Assembly: GCA_905201505.1 (NCBI GenBank)
Contig: CAJKOJ010000094.1
Location: 1 to 5,583 of the forward strand
Reading direction: 5' to 3'
DNA length: 5,583 bases
From: an uncultured Eubacteriales bacterium
Lineage (GTDB): Bacteria; Bacillota; Clostridia; Lachnospirales; CAG-274
Part shown: positions 1 to 4,830 of the stretch, piece by piece
Layout of the letters: the number at the start of each line of letters is the position of its first letter
Numbering within the stretch: position 1 is the stretch's first letter
Made by a program: the position numbers and the translations under genes
Notes under the pieces: model-generated
The model's database searches: none
Seen by the model: the letters and a program-made list of their open reading frames with translations, nothing else
What the model was told of the DNA's origin: nothing

Positions 1-298
1 CACTTTCAATCCAAGCCTTTGCACGTCCCACAACAACAACACCTCTTTCGTATGTAGCTGTGCTTGTTGCAGTAATGTCTGTCTGACCGTCATAGTTTAA
101 AACATCACCGTCAAGCAGCCCATACATAGGCAGTACGGCGTATGCTGTGCCTGTTTGAGAACTAAAGGCATTTTTAATTTCTGTATTGCCCTTTAACGCA
201 TTACTTTTAATAAGTTCATTTTTCTTTAACTGTGGTATTCTGTCCACATAAGCACCAAAAGCCTGTGGATTAAAACTTTTACTTTCAAATTTTGCCAT
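1..298 (-). CDS. Major phage coat (capsid) protein, N-terminal part
   Basis: This is the beginning of the major coat protein, the subunit of the icosahedral head shell. The gene starts at ATG 298-296 and runs off the left edge after 99 codons; family members are roughly 300 aa, so about two thirds is missing. The visible protein starts MAKFESKSFNPQAF and contains NELIKSNALKGN, NAFSSQTGTAYAVLPMYGLL, NYDGQTDITATST and VVVVGRAKAW, all typical of the coat proteins that follow GP20-type scaffolds in Clostridia phages (recognised from memory of the family). The start is fixed by AAGGAGG at 312-306, seven bases upstream. The gene follows the scaffold with an 18-base gap, the usual scaffold-coat pair, which assembles the procapsid. 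No break or odd residue is seen in this portion. Family assignment is strong; the fold (probably HK97-like) is inference. Confidence 0.9.
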   Translation of the reverse strand, partial: MAKFESKSFNPQAFGAYVDRIPQLKKNELIKSNALKGNTEIKNAFSSQTGTAYAVLPMYGLLDGDVLNYDGQTDITATSTATYERGVVVVGRAKAWIES

Positions 299-316
299 TT
301 TTATTCCTCCTTAAAT

Positions 317-904
317 TTAAATATTTACATCTGGATTTTTCTCAAGATAAGCACACATTTCTGTGTAACTCATTTTAGATATATCAGCAGCTTCAGGTTC
401 CTGTCCGCCGCTTCCTACACTTACACCCTTAAACGCCTCTGAATTAAAAAGATACTTTGTATCTTCCCCTTCAGCCAGTCCTTTAATCTGCTCTTCAACG
501 CCTGTTACATTGCCGCTTTCATCAACACTTATTTTATCAATGTCAATTAAAGCCTTTACTGCCTTTAATGTTTTAGCTCCTGCTTTAGTTAAAGCCATAT
601 CTACAGCAGAATTTATTTTAAGCTGCGTAATTTCATTTTTATACTTTTCAGAGGCAGTCTTATTATCAGCCTGTAAAGTTTCAATTTGCTTTTTAAGGGT
701 TTCGTTGTCACCGACATTCTTCTCAATGTCCTTTAACTGTTTATCTCTTTTATTAACAGTACTTTCAAGGGTCTTTATTTGCCCCTGTACTGCCTCTAAT
801 TCAGACTTAGGTACATACTCCTTAATTTCTGTATTATACATATCCAATACAACCTTAACCTGTTCCTCCGACAAGCCTTTTGCAATTAATTCTTCCTTTT
901 TCAC
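317..904 (-). CDS. Phage scaffolding protein, GP20 family (195 aa)
   Basis: This is the scaffold that templates procapsid assembly and leaves the head before or during packaging. The 195-aa product begins MKKEELIAKGLSEEQVKVVL and is rich in K, E, Q and L. Residues about 35-100 have heptad-like spacing expected for a long coiled coil (KSELEAVQGQIKTLEST, then KKQIETLQADNK). Residues 100-160 form a mixed segment with ALTKAGAKTLKAVKALID. The tail (SKMSYTEMCAYLEKNPDVNI) is a short helical end like the coat-binding ends of scaffolds. Length and layout match Phage_GP20 (called a minor structural protein in older annotation). The start codon is GTG at 904-902; an ATG at 906-904 overlaps it but meets TGA at once. 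AAGGAGG at 917-911 lies six bases before the GTG. The gene sits directly upstream of the coat gene, and a terminator lies just upstream of its ribosome binding site, which is unusual within a head operon. Confidence 0.9.
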   Translation of the reverse strand: MKKEELIAKGLSEEQVKVVLDMYNTEIKEYVPKSELEAVQGQIKTLESTVNKRDKQLKDIEKNVGDNETLKKQIETLQADNKTASEKYKNEITQLKINSAVDMALTKAGAKTLKAVKALIDIDKISVDESGNVTGVEEQIKGLAEGEDTKYLFNSEAFKGVSVGSGGQEPEAADISKMSYTEMCAYLEKNPDVNI

Positions 905-910
905 ATTAGT

Positions 911-917
911 CCTCCTT
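911..917 (-). promoter_or_regulatory. Ribosome binding site that selects the scaffold GTG start
   Basis: AAGGAGG on the minus strand precedes two overlapping start codons, ATG at 906-904 and GTG at 904-902 (…ATGTG…). The ATG frame reads ATG-TGA and ends at once, so only the GTG, six bases from the Shine-Dalgarno, opens the 195-aa scaffold frame. The overlap could lower scaffold yield by non-productive initiation on ATG; that effect is inference. Confidence 0.75.
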
Positions 918-918
918 A

Positions 919-934
919 ATTTTTGTACAAAAAT
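919..934. repeat. Perfect 16-bp palindrome ATTTTTGTACAAAAAT
   Basis: A perfect palindrome centred on GTAC lies between a terminator hairpin (935-958) and the scaffold ribosome binding site (917-911). On the minus strand its left half is also the U-rich tail of the terminator. It could be a dyad operator for a regulator, or simply a U-tract followed by a chance A-tract in AT-rich DNA. Nothing in the window encodes an obvious DNA-binding protein for it. Confidence 0.5.
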
Positions 935-958
935 AGGAGCAGACTTTCATCTACTCCT
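929..958 (-). terminator. Intrinsic terminator upstream of the scaffold gene
   Basis: On the minus strand AGGAGUAGA (958-950) pairs with UCUGCUCCU (943-935) as a 9-bp stem with one G-U pair around the loop UGAAAG, followed by AUUUUUG (934-928). On the plus strand the G-U position becomes a C-A mismatch and no T-run follows, so the signal belongs to leftward transcription. It lies only 11 bases before the scaffold ribosome binding site, so if efficient it would reduce scaffold and coat expression from upstream promoters. It may instead end a transcript made in the gene-poor stretch before it. Confidence 0.7.
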
Positions 959-1088
959 GTTGCCGCTAAATATTAATATTTTTGATTTTTATGTTTCATC
1001 TTAAACAATCATAGGCAACACCTCACTTAATACCATCAGAGGCTACTGACTTGCTCACCTCTAAAACAAATCCTATTCACCCATAAAT

Positions 1089-1116
1089 TTGACAGTATTT
1101 AATTATTTTTTATATT
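1089..1116 (+). promoter_or_regulatory. Promoter-like sequence facing against the operon
   Basis: TTGACA (1089-1094), a 16-base spacer and TATATT (1111-1116) form a good sigma-70/sigma-A type match on the plus strand, opposite to all genes here. Transcription would start near 1122-1124, exactly at a hairpin, and run antisense to the 65-aa gene. No plus-strand gene follows. The spacer is A/T-rich, so a chance match is quite possible. Confidence 0.35.
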
Positions 1117-1121
1117 TACCT

Positions 1122-1156
1122 CGGACCAGAAGAACACTGAAGTCCGTTCTATTTTT
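1122..1156 (+). other. Hairpin followed by a T-rich run on the plus strand
   Basis: CGGAC (1122-1126) plus CAG (1127-1129) pairs with CTG (1137-1139) and GTCCG (1142-1146), with an AA bulge and a 7-base loop. On the plus strand it is followed by TTCTATTTTT (1147-1156), a weak terminator-like pattern. The pairs are all Watson-Crick, so strand cannot be decided from wobble pairs. It could stop plus-strand transcripts or be a structured element of the minus-strand leader. Confidence 0.35.
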
Positions 1157-1223
1157 ACAATCACCCACCCAAAGCCCTCTTGCCGTACCCACAAACAAAA
1201 TAGCAAGCATTACCATTTCTATA

Positions 1224-1421
1224 TTATATTGTAAAATTCACCTTATACTCCAATTCATATTTGTTTACATGTATTATTGTTATAAAACCTGCTTCATTAA
1301 GCTCATTTGCTGCTCTTATTCCTGATATTGTGCCATCCAAGCTACAAATACCCGTAACATTTTTACTATCATTTACCTGTTTCTTTATTCGGTTCCATAA
1401 AATATAGGCTGATGAGTTCAT
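1224..1421 (-). CDS. Small phage protein of unknown function (65 aa)
   Basis: I do not recognise this protein. It starts at ATG 1421-1419 with AAGGAGG at 1434-1428, six bases upstream; that ribosome binding site overlaps the TAA stop of the preceding 62-aa gene, so the two are tightly linked and probably translated together. The sequence begins MNSSAYILWNRIKKQ and continues with a short strand-like TGICSLD, a helix-like GIRAANELNEAG, and a strand FITIIHVN, suggesting a small alpha/beta fold. No signal peptide, membrane segment or metal-binding cysteine pattern is seen. Its place between the MuF protein and the scaffold is where SPP1-like phages often carry small variable genes. An accessory head protein or an immunity or regulatory protein for the MuF toxin are possible, but both are only positional inference. 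Confidence 0.75.
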   Translation of the reverse strand: MNSSAYILWNRIKKQVNDSKNVTGICSLDGTISGIRAANELNEAGFITIIHVNKYELEYKVNFTI

Positions 1422-1432
1422 AAAAATCCTCC

Positions 1433-1621
1433 TTAAATAAGTTCAAAACATTCTGCTAATATTGATTGAGGTATTTCAACCCATACAGACGAATTATTCT
1501 TTTCTCTAATTCTTACTTTAGAGATATTTCCGTACTTAATTCCTTCCACTGTCCAAACAGTCCCCTCTTCTATCGAGAACAATCCCATTGTTACCCTTTT
1601 TGTACATTTTATTGTTGACAT
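1433..1621 (-). CDS. Small phage protein of unknown function (62 aa)
   Basis: I do not recognise this protein. The start chosen is ATG 1621-1619, preceded by GGAGG at 1636-1632 with a ten-base gap. The frame is open further upstream to a GTG at 1660, but that codon lies inside the arm of a terminator hairpin and has no ribosome binding site, so the 75-residue version is unlikely. The 62-aa product begins MSTIKCTKRVTMGLFSIEEG and continues with WTVEGIKYGN, KVRIREKN and VWVEIPQS, alternating short beta strands and turns. This resembles the small SH3-like barrels common among unnamed phage proteins, but that is a fold impression, not an assignment. It ends 11 bases before the start of the 65-aa gene. 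It is the first gene after the structured RNA and two terminators, so its expression depends on read-through or on a promoter not seen. Confidence 0.75.
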   Translation of the reverse strand: MSTIKCTKRVTMGLFSIEEGTVWTVEGIKYGNISKVRIREKNNSSVWVEIPQSILAECFELI

Positions 1622-1650
1622 TATCAATCTACCTCCTCGTTTTACGCATA

Positions 1651-1680
1651 ATAAAAGCACCTAACATTTTTGTTAAGTGC
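1651..1680 (-). terminator. Second tandem intrinsic terminator
   Basis: On the minus strand GCACUUAACA (1680-1671) pairs with UGUUAGGUGC (1666-1657), a 10-bp stem with one U-G pair and the loop AAAA, followed by UUUUAUU (1656-1650). On the plus strand the wobble becomes a C-A mismatch, so the leftward reading is the functional one. It follows the 1727-1694 terminator by 13 bases, and the 62-aa gene's ribosome binding site begins 14 bases beyond. Confidence 0.75.
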
Positions 1681-1693
1681 CTGATAATTAAAT

Positions 1694-1727
1694 AAAAATA
1701 CCGCTCAATCCAAAGGACTAAGCGGTA
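1694..1727 (-). terminator. Strong intrinsic terminator of the small RNA
   Basis: On the minus strand UACCGCUUAGUCC (1727-1715) pairs with GGAUUGAGCGGUA (1711-1699), a 13-bp stem with two G-U pairs and a UUU loop, followed by UUUUUAUU (1698-1691). Both wobble pairs would be C-A mismatches in plus-strand RNA, so it works leftward. It lies nine bases after the P1 helix of the structured RNA and most likely defines that RNA's 3' end. Confidence 0.88.
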
Positions 1728-1850
1728 CACGATAACTAAGGAATATTTGGCAGCCGCCCCATTCTACTGCATCTCTCGGGTTACCCCTGTCAAACCATCG
1801 GCGTGTGGACGGGGGCGAAATTTTCCACCTCAAATATCCCTTATTATTGT
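1694..1850 (-). ncRNA. Structured small RNA of unknown family, own promoter and terminator
   Basis: A transcript of about 155 nt is predicted from a start near 1850 to the U-tract ending near 1694. Directly visible on the minus strand: a 13-bp closing helix P1, UAAGGGAUAUUUG (1843-1831) with CAAAUAUUCCUUA (1749-1737), including one G-U pair absent from the plus-strand reading; hairpin GUGGA/UCCAC (1828-1824 with 1809-1805); a small GGG-GUAA-CCC hairpin with a GNRA loop (1787-1778); and hairpin GCAG/CUGC (1770-1767 with 1753-1750) abutting P1. The loop of the first hairpin carries CGCCCC (1817-1812), which matches GGGGCG (1760-1755) in the loop of the last: a likely kissing-loop or pseudoknot. 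The interior is far more GC-rich than its surroundings and contains no open frame. A terminator closes the unit. It is not a tRNA and does not match riboswitch or self-cleaving ribozyme cores that I know. The core GGGGUAACCC-GAGAG gives a weak impression of HEARO/omega RNAs, but no IscB-type gene is present. Function unknown. Confidence 0.75.
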
Positions 1851-1856
1851 ACTTAT

Positions 1857-1885
1857 ATTATAACTCATTTATTCTTTTTTGTAAA
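1857..1885 (-). promoter_or_regulatory. Near-consensus housekeeping promoter for the small RNA
   Basis: On the minus strand TTTACA (1885-1880), a spacer of exactly 17 bases (1879-1863) and a perfect TATAAT (1862-1857) form a vegetative-type promoter, with a start expected near 1850, seven to eight bases before the P1 helix. The -35 hexamer lies within the last codons of the MuF gene (stop at 1871-1869). Such a promoter should be active in a lysogen without phage late factors; this is inference from its consensus quality. Confidence 0.82.
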
Positions 1886-3344
1886 GTATCTTTTTATTTC
1901 TTAACAGTCTTTCCCACTCCTTATTGTTAATTTTCATAAAAGTAATAATAGAATTTTTAAAACTTGTGTCGTCATTTGATGTAATTAACCTTAAAATTGT
2001 TTTAAATTGTTCATTCCCATAGGAAAACTCTTTTAATATAAGTGCTGTATTTGGTTTATTACCATTTATAATATAATTTGGATCTTCAATTACTTGCCTC
2101 ATATATTCATAATATCTTTCATAATCGTTCGGATGCCTTTCTTTTATATGACTTATTCTTTCTTCTGTGATAATTACATCATCTGTAACTATGTCATCTG
2201 TTATACATTTATAAATATTCCTATCAACCTTGCCTATAATATGCACTTCATTATTTCCGCTTTCTGTATGTATTTCTTTTATTATATCACTTTCAGCAGA
2301 TTTTTCAACAATATATTTCTCTTTCCATTCCTTATAGGACATATCATCAACATAAACAATTTTACCATTTTCATCTCTTGCAGCCCTCTTTATGTTTACT
2401 GTAAACTCATCATCAAAGTAAGGGCAAGTTGTACCCCTGCATCTGGGATGAAAAGGCGGTGCTGTAATTCCTATCTTGTGCTCGCTCATAGGATAATGTT
2501 TTTTATCCATTCCCTGACACTGTTCACAGGTTTTAAAATCAAGTGTTTCAACTATTTCATATTCTTCAACACCTAAATCATTTAAGCAATCTTTATTGCT
2601 CATAGCAGCAAATTGACTGTATTCAGTCAGTAATAAATTTGCTGCAGCATTTTCACTTGCTTTAAAATCCTTTGCATACTTTGCTGCCAAAGTTTGCGGA
2701 TTTATTCCTCTTATAACGCAGTCTGTAAGGTCCTTATGCAATCTGTTTACCAGTGTAGGTCTGTACTTTCCCCAAATCCTCTCTGAAAAGTTTGAACCAT
2801 CATCAGCCCAGGGTTTATTTATTATGTAGTTCAAAAGGTTTTCATTTATTTTGGTTAAATTTATACCGATATTAAGCCCTTTTGAAAGCTCGTATGCAGT
2901 CCTGTAATAGCCCTCTGTATATACTTTCTTCATTGTGTCCGTAATGATGTTACTAACATCACTGTACATACCTTCGCATATATCTATTACTTGTATTTTC
3001 AGAGCTTCCAGCCTTGATATGTGGTATCTGGCTGAAGCATTTTCCAATTGTTTATCCCACAATCTTGTATATTGGTTATCGACGCCTTTTTCTATATACT
3101 TTTTTACATCCCAGCCAAGTTCTTCAAGCTTCTTTGCACCTATAAGTCTTGCAGCTTCTGCGTATGTAATGCTATTGTTGTCAGCAAACCTTTGCAGCCA
3201 CACAGCTATTTCCTTATTTATGTTTGCAAGAGAATTTTTAAATATTTTTTCAATTTCCCCTTTATTGTCATAGGCATATTTATAAAGCCTTTCCTCAACA
3301 AGTTTATATCTCTTTCTCCAGTATTCAGAACTTTTCTTATTCAC
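1869..3344 (-). CDS. MuF/SPP1 gp7-like minor head protein with C-terminal PBECR-like nuclease (toxin) domain
   Basis: This is a minor head protein that binds the portal and enters the procapsid, here fused to a probable toxin. The start chosen is GTG 3344-3342 (VNKKSSEYWRKR, read as M), because GGTGG lies six bases upstream and family members begin this way; in-frame GTGs at 3353 and 3350 have no Shine-Dalgarno. From 3344 it has 491 aa. Residues 1-185 are helical; about 185-310 form the Phage_Mu_F head-morphogenesis domain with the metal-binding-like pattern TCEQC (C273, C276), PPFHPRC (H299, C302) and C307. A linker (DENGKIVYVDDMSYKEW) leads to residues about 365-485, with ITEERISHIKERHP (H399, H404), EDPNYII, a strand around LKEF and ILRLIT (R452), matching PBECR-type (barnase/EndoU/colicin/RelE-like) nuclease domains attached to MuF proteins. 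SPP1 gp7 is about 310 aa, so the extra length is this domain. The gene overlaps the portal gene by eight bases. Which PBECR subfamily, and whether it is active, cannot be read here. Confidence 0.88.
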   Translation of the reverse strand: MNKKSSEYWRKRYKLVEERLYKYAYDNKGEIEKIFKNSLANINKEIAVWLQRFADNNSITYAEAARLIGAKKLEELGWDVKKYIEKGVDNQYTRLWDKQLENASARYHISRLEALKIQVIDICEGMYSDVSNIITDTMKKVYTEGYYRTAYELSKGLNIGINLTKINENLLNYIINKPWADDGSNFSERIWGKYRPTLVNRLHKDLTDCVIRGINPQTLAAKYAKDFKASENAAANLLLTEYSQFAAMSNKDCLNDLGVEEYEIVETLDFKTCEQCQGMDKKHYPMSEHKIGITAPPFHPRCRGTTCPYFDDEFTVNIKRAARDENGKIVYVDDMSYKEWKEKYIVEKSAESDIIKEIHTESGNNEVHIIGKVDRNIYKCITDDIVTDDVIITEERISHIKERHPNDYERYYEYMRQVIEDPNYIINGNKPNTALILKEFSYGNEQFKTILRLITSNDDTSFKNSIITFMKINNKEWERLLRNKKILYKKE

Positions 3345-4797
3345 CCTCACCACCTGCTAACATTGGTTCTCTGTATTCATCTTCCATAGCTTTATTTTCT
3401 TTCTTTATTCTTTCAAGTTCTCTTTGCACATCATCAACCCAAGGGTGCTGTGCAACTATTGTTTCATTGCTTATTATTCCCACAGATTTAACGCAGTTTT
3501 CAATAGCCTCACCCTCATTCATTAACATATCTCTGTTAAATATAACTTCTAATTTTTCATTGTCAAAGTTTCCTTTACCTGTGTTTGAAAGGTGTGCTTT
3601 TACAAACTCTATAAGCTCTTCAATAGCTGCTTGATACTCCGTTTCCATACCGTTTGCATCAAGGTCAATATCTGAATACATACTCTGTATGTTCATTTGG
3701 TTTGCATTACCCGCAAGTCTGTCATCTTTTGCGTCATACCCCATGGCATTTTCAATAATAGCTTTCTTAAAGATTTCAATTATAACCTTATAGTTCTCAC
3801 TGTTTACCTGTATACTTAGAGTATCCACACCACCTTGTGATCCGTCTGCACTCCTTACCTTTACAGCTCCGTATGTGGCGAGATTTTTTCTGAACTCTCC
3901 AAGATTTTCACCATCATAGTTCTTTAATACAAGTATGGTATTACGAGGATCCTCCTCCATACCATTCTGAAAATTACTTATAACAAGGTTTAATCCGTCT
4001 TGTAATGTCTTTACATTTTTAATAAGAGGTATTTCACTGTCGTTGTACTTAAAAGGGATAATAGGAATTCGCTCCCAGTTAAGAGGTATATTCCCCTTAT
4101 AAAAATAAGGTGTTTCCCAGTCTACACCATCAGGTACAAGCTTACCGCCCTTTAATATAAATCTTCTTATACCGTTTTCGTCAAATACTTCTGCCTTTTC
4201 CACAACACTTCGCTTTTTGCCCTCGTATTCAACAACTTCATAAACCCTTATAGCGTAATTCAATCTTGTATGCTCTTCATCAGCCCACCCGGGTATGATT
4301 TCCCAGGGCTTAAACCTTTTAAATGTAAACTTACCATTTTCATCATAATGTACATACAGCCAACCTATGCCGCAGTTTAAACTATCCTCGCATATATTTT
4401 TAAGAACTTTATTAAATTTATTATTTAATATTCCTTCTATTTCTTTTAAAAAGGTTTTGTTTTCACAAGCATAAGCCATAGGCTGCCCTAATATGTAATT
4501 TGCTTTTTGGTCAACCATTTTTTTGTATTGGTTGTTTACTATTCTGTTGTTAGGTATATTGTCTACTGCTTCAGGTGCTCCGTCAGGACCTATTACCGTT
4601 CTCTTTCTGTAAAGTATATCCTGCATTCCCTTGTAGTAGTTTACCCCTTTTATCATATCCGCCCTCTTAGGGCTTGCCATAAATTCATTTATTTCTCTTA
4701 CAATAAATTCACTGTCACTTATGCAGTTTTCTGCACCCTGCCTTATTATTTCATTAATATAGGGCATTTGTGAGCCCGGAAACTGAAAATTAAACAT
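3337..4797 (-). CDS. Phage portal protein, SPP1 gp6 family (486 aa)
   Basis: This is the portal subunit, which forms the ring at one vertex of the head through which terminase pumps DNA and to which the tail connectors attach. The complete 486-aa frame starts at ATG 4797-4795 with AGAGGTG at 4809-4803. Family signs: NNRIVNNQYKKMVDQKANYI with LGQP following (about residues 82-106), the classic portal motif; NCGIGWLYVHYDENGKFTF (about 145-165); IPIIPFKYND; LQDGLNLVISNFQNGMEED; the glycine/asparagine-containing DDRLAGNANQMNIQSMYSDI before the C-terminal helices; and an acidic tail ending GGEGE. Length and order match SPP1 gp6-like portals (Phage_prot_Gp6). It follows the terminase by 33 bases and overlaps the MuF start by eight, so portal and MuF are probably translationally coupled, consistent with their direct contact in the head. 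No defect is seen. Confidence 0.95.
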   Translation of the reverse strand: MFNFQFPGSQMPYINEIIRQGAENCISDSEFIVREINEFMASPKRADMIKGVNYYKGMQDILYRKRTVIGPDGAPEAVDNIPNNRIVNNQYKKMVDQKANYILGQPMAYACENKTFLKEIEGILNNKFNKVLKNICEDSLNCGIGWLYVHYDENGKFTFKRFKPWEIIPGWADEEHTRLNYAIRVYEVVEYEGKKRSVVEKAEVFDENGIRRFILKGGKLVPDGVDWETPYFYKGNIPLNWERIPIIPFKYNDSEIPLIKNVKTLQDGLNLVISNFQNGMEEDPRNTILVLKNYDGENLGEFRKNLATYGAVKVRSADGSQGGVDTLSIQVNSENYKVIIEIFKKAIIENAMGYDAKDDRLAGNANQMNIQSMYSDIDLDANGMETEYQAAIEELIEFVKAHLSNTGKGNFDNEKLEVIFNRDMLMNEGEAIENCVKSVGIISNETIVAQHPWVDDVQRELERIKKENKAMEDEYREPMLAGGEGE

Positions 4798-4830
4798 ATA
4801 TTCACCTCTTTTTAAAACTTATGTTTTAAC

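Larger units (their letters stand above)
935..1223. other. Gene-poor stretch between small gene and scaffold
   Basis: Nearly 290 bases between the 65-aa gene and the scaffold terminator hold no open frame with a ribosome binding site. The longest minus-strand frame with an ATG (1216-1103, 37 codons) has none and resembles nothing I know. What can be seen: a G-rich tract on the minus strand with four G3 runs (1190-1164), a hairpin at 1122-1146, a weak 5-bp inverted repeat AGAGG/CCTCT at 1038-1042 and 1058-1062, a plus-strand promoter-like pair at 1089-1116, and a terminator at the left end. A minus-strand TATAAT occurs at 1228-1223 but only with a poor -35 (TTGGAG, 19-base spacing). The stretch may be an untranslated or RNA-coding region or the remains of a lost gene. 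Confidence 0.5.

Noticed and set aside
985..1040. Short minus-strand peptides such as MVLSEVLPMIV, vaguely like the start of small holin-like (type I) toxins
   Set aside because: Only 11 residues before a stop, no membrane segment and no ribosome binding site; the likeness is too short to claim a decayed toxin.
1103..1216. Minus-strand frame of 37 codons (starts MVMLAILFVGTARG)
   Set aside because: No ribosome binding site precedes the ATG, the composition is driven by the G-rich tract, and nothing about it resembles a known phage protein. It could be a remnant but cannot be supported as a gene.
1089..1325. Plus-strand frame of 78 codons
   Set aside because: It is antisense to the 65-aa gene, has no Shine-Dalgarno, and its composition is that of complemented AT-rich coding DNA.
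1622..1660. Upstream extension of the 62-aa gene to a GTG at 1660
   Set aside because: The GTG lies within the terminator arm and lacks a ribosome binding site, whereas ATG 1621 has GGAGG upstream.
1738..1842. The structured RNA as a tRNA, hammerhead, twister, HDV-like ribozyme or common riboswitch
   Set aside because: There is no T-arm GGTTCGA-type motif, no CUGAUGA/GAAA hammerhead core, no twister core, the 5' end pairs with the 3' end rather than the middle as in HDV, and no riboswitch core that I know is present.
1738..1842. Orphan omega (HEARO) RNA of an IscB/IsrB system
   Set aside because: The GGGGUAACCC-GAGAG core gives only a weak impression from memory, no IscB or IsrB frame lies in the window, and a terminator cuts the RNA from the next gene. 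Kept as a search target, not a call.
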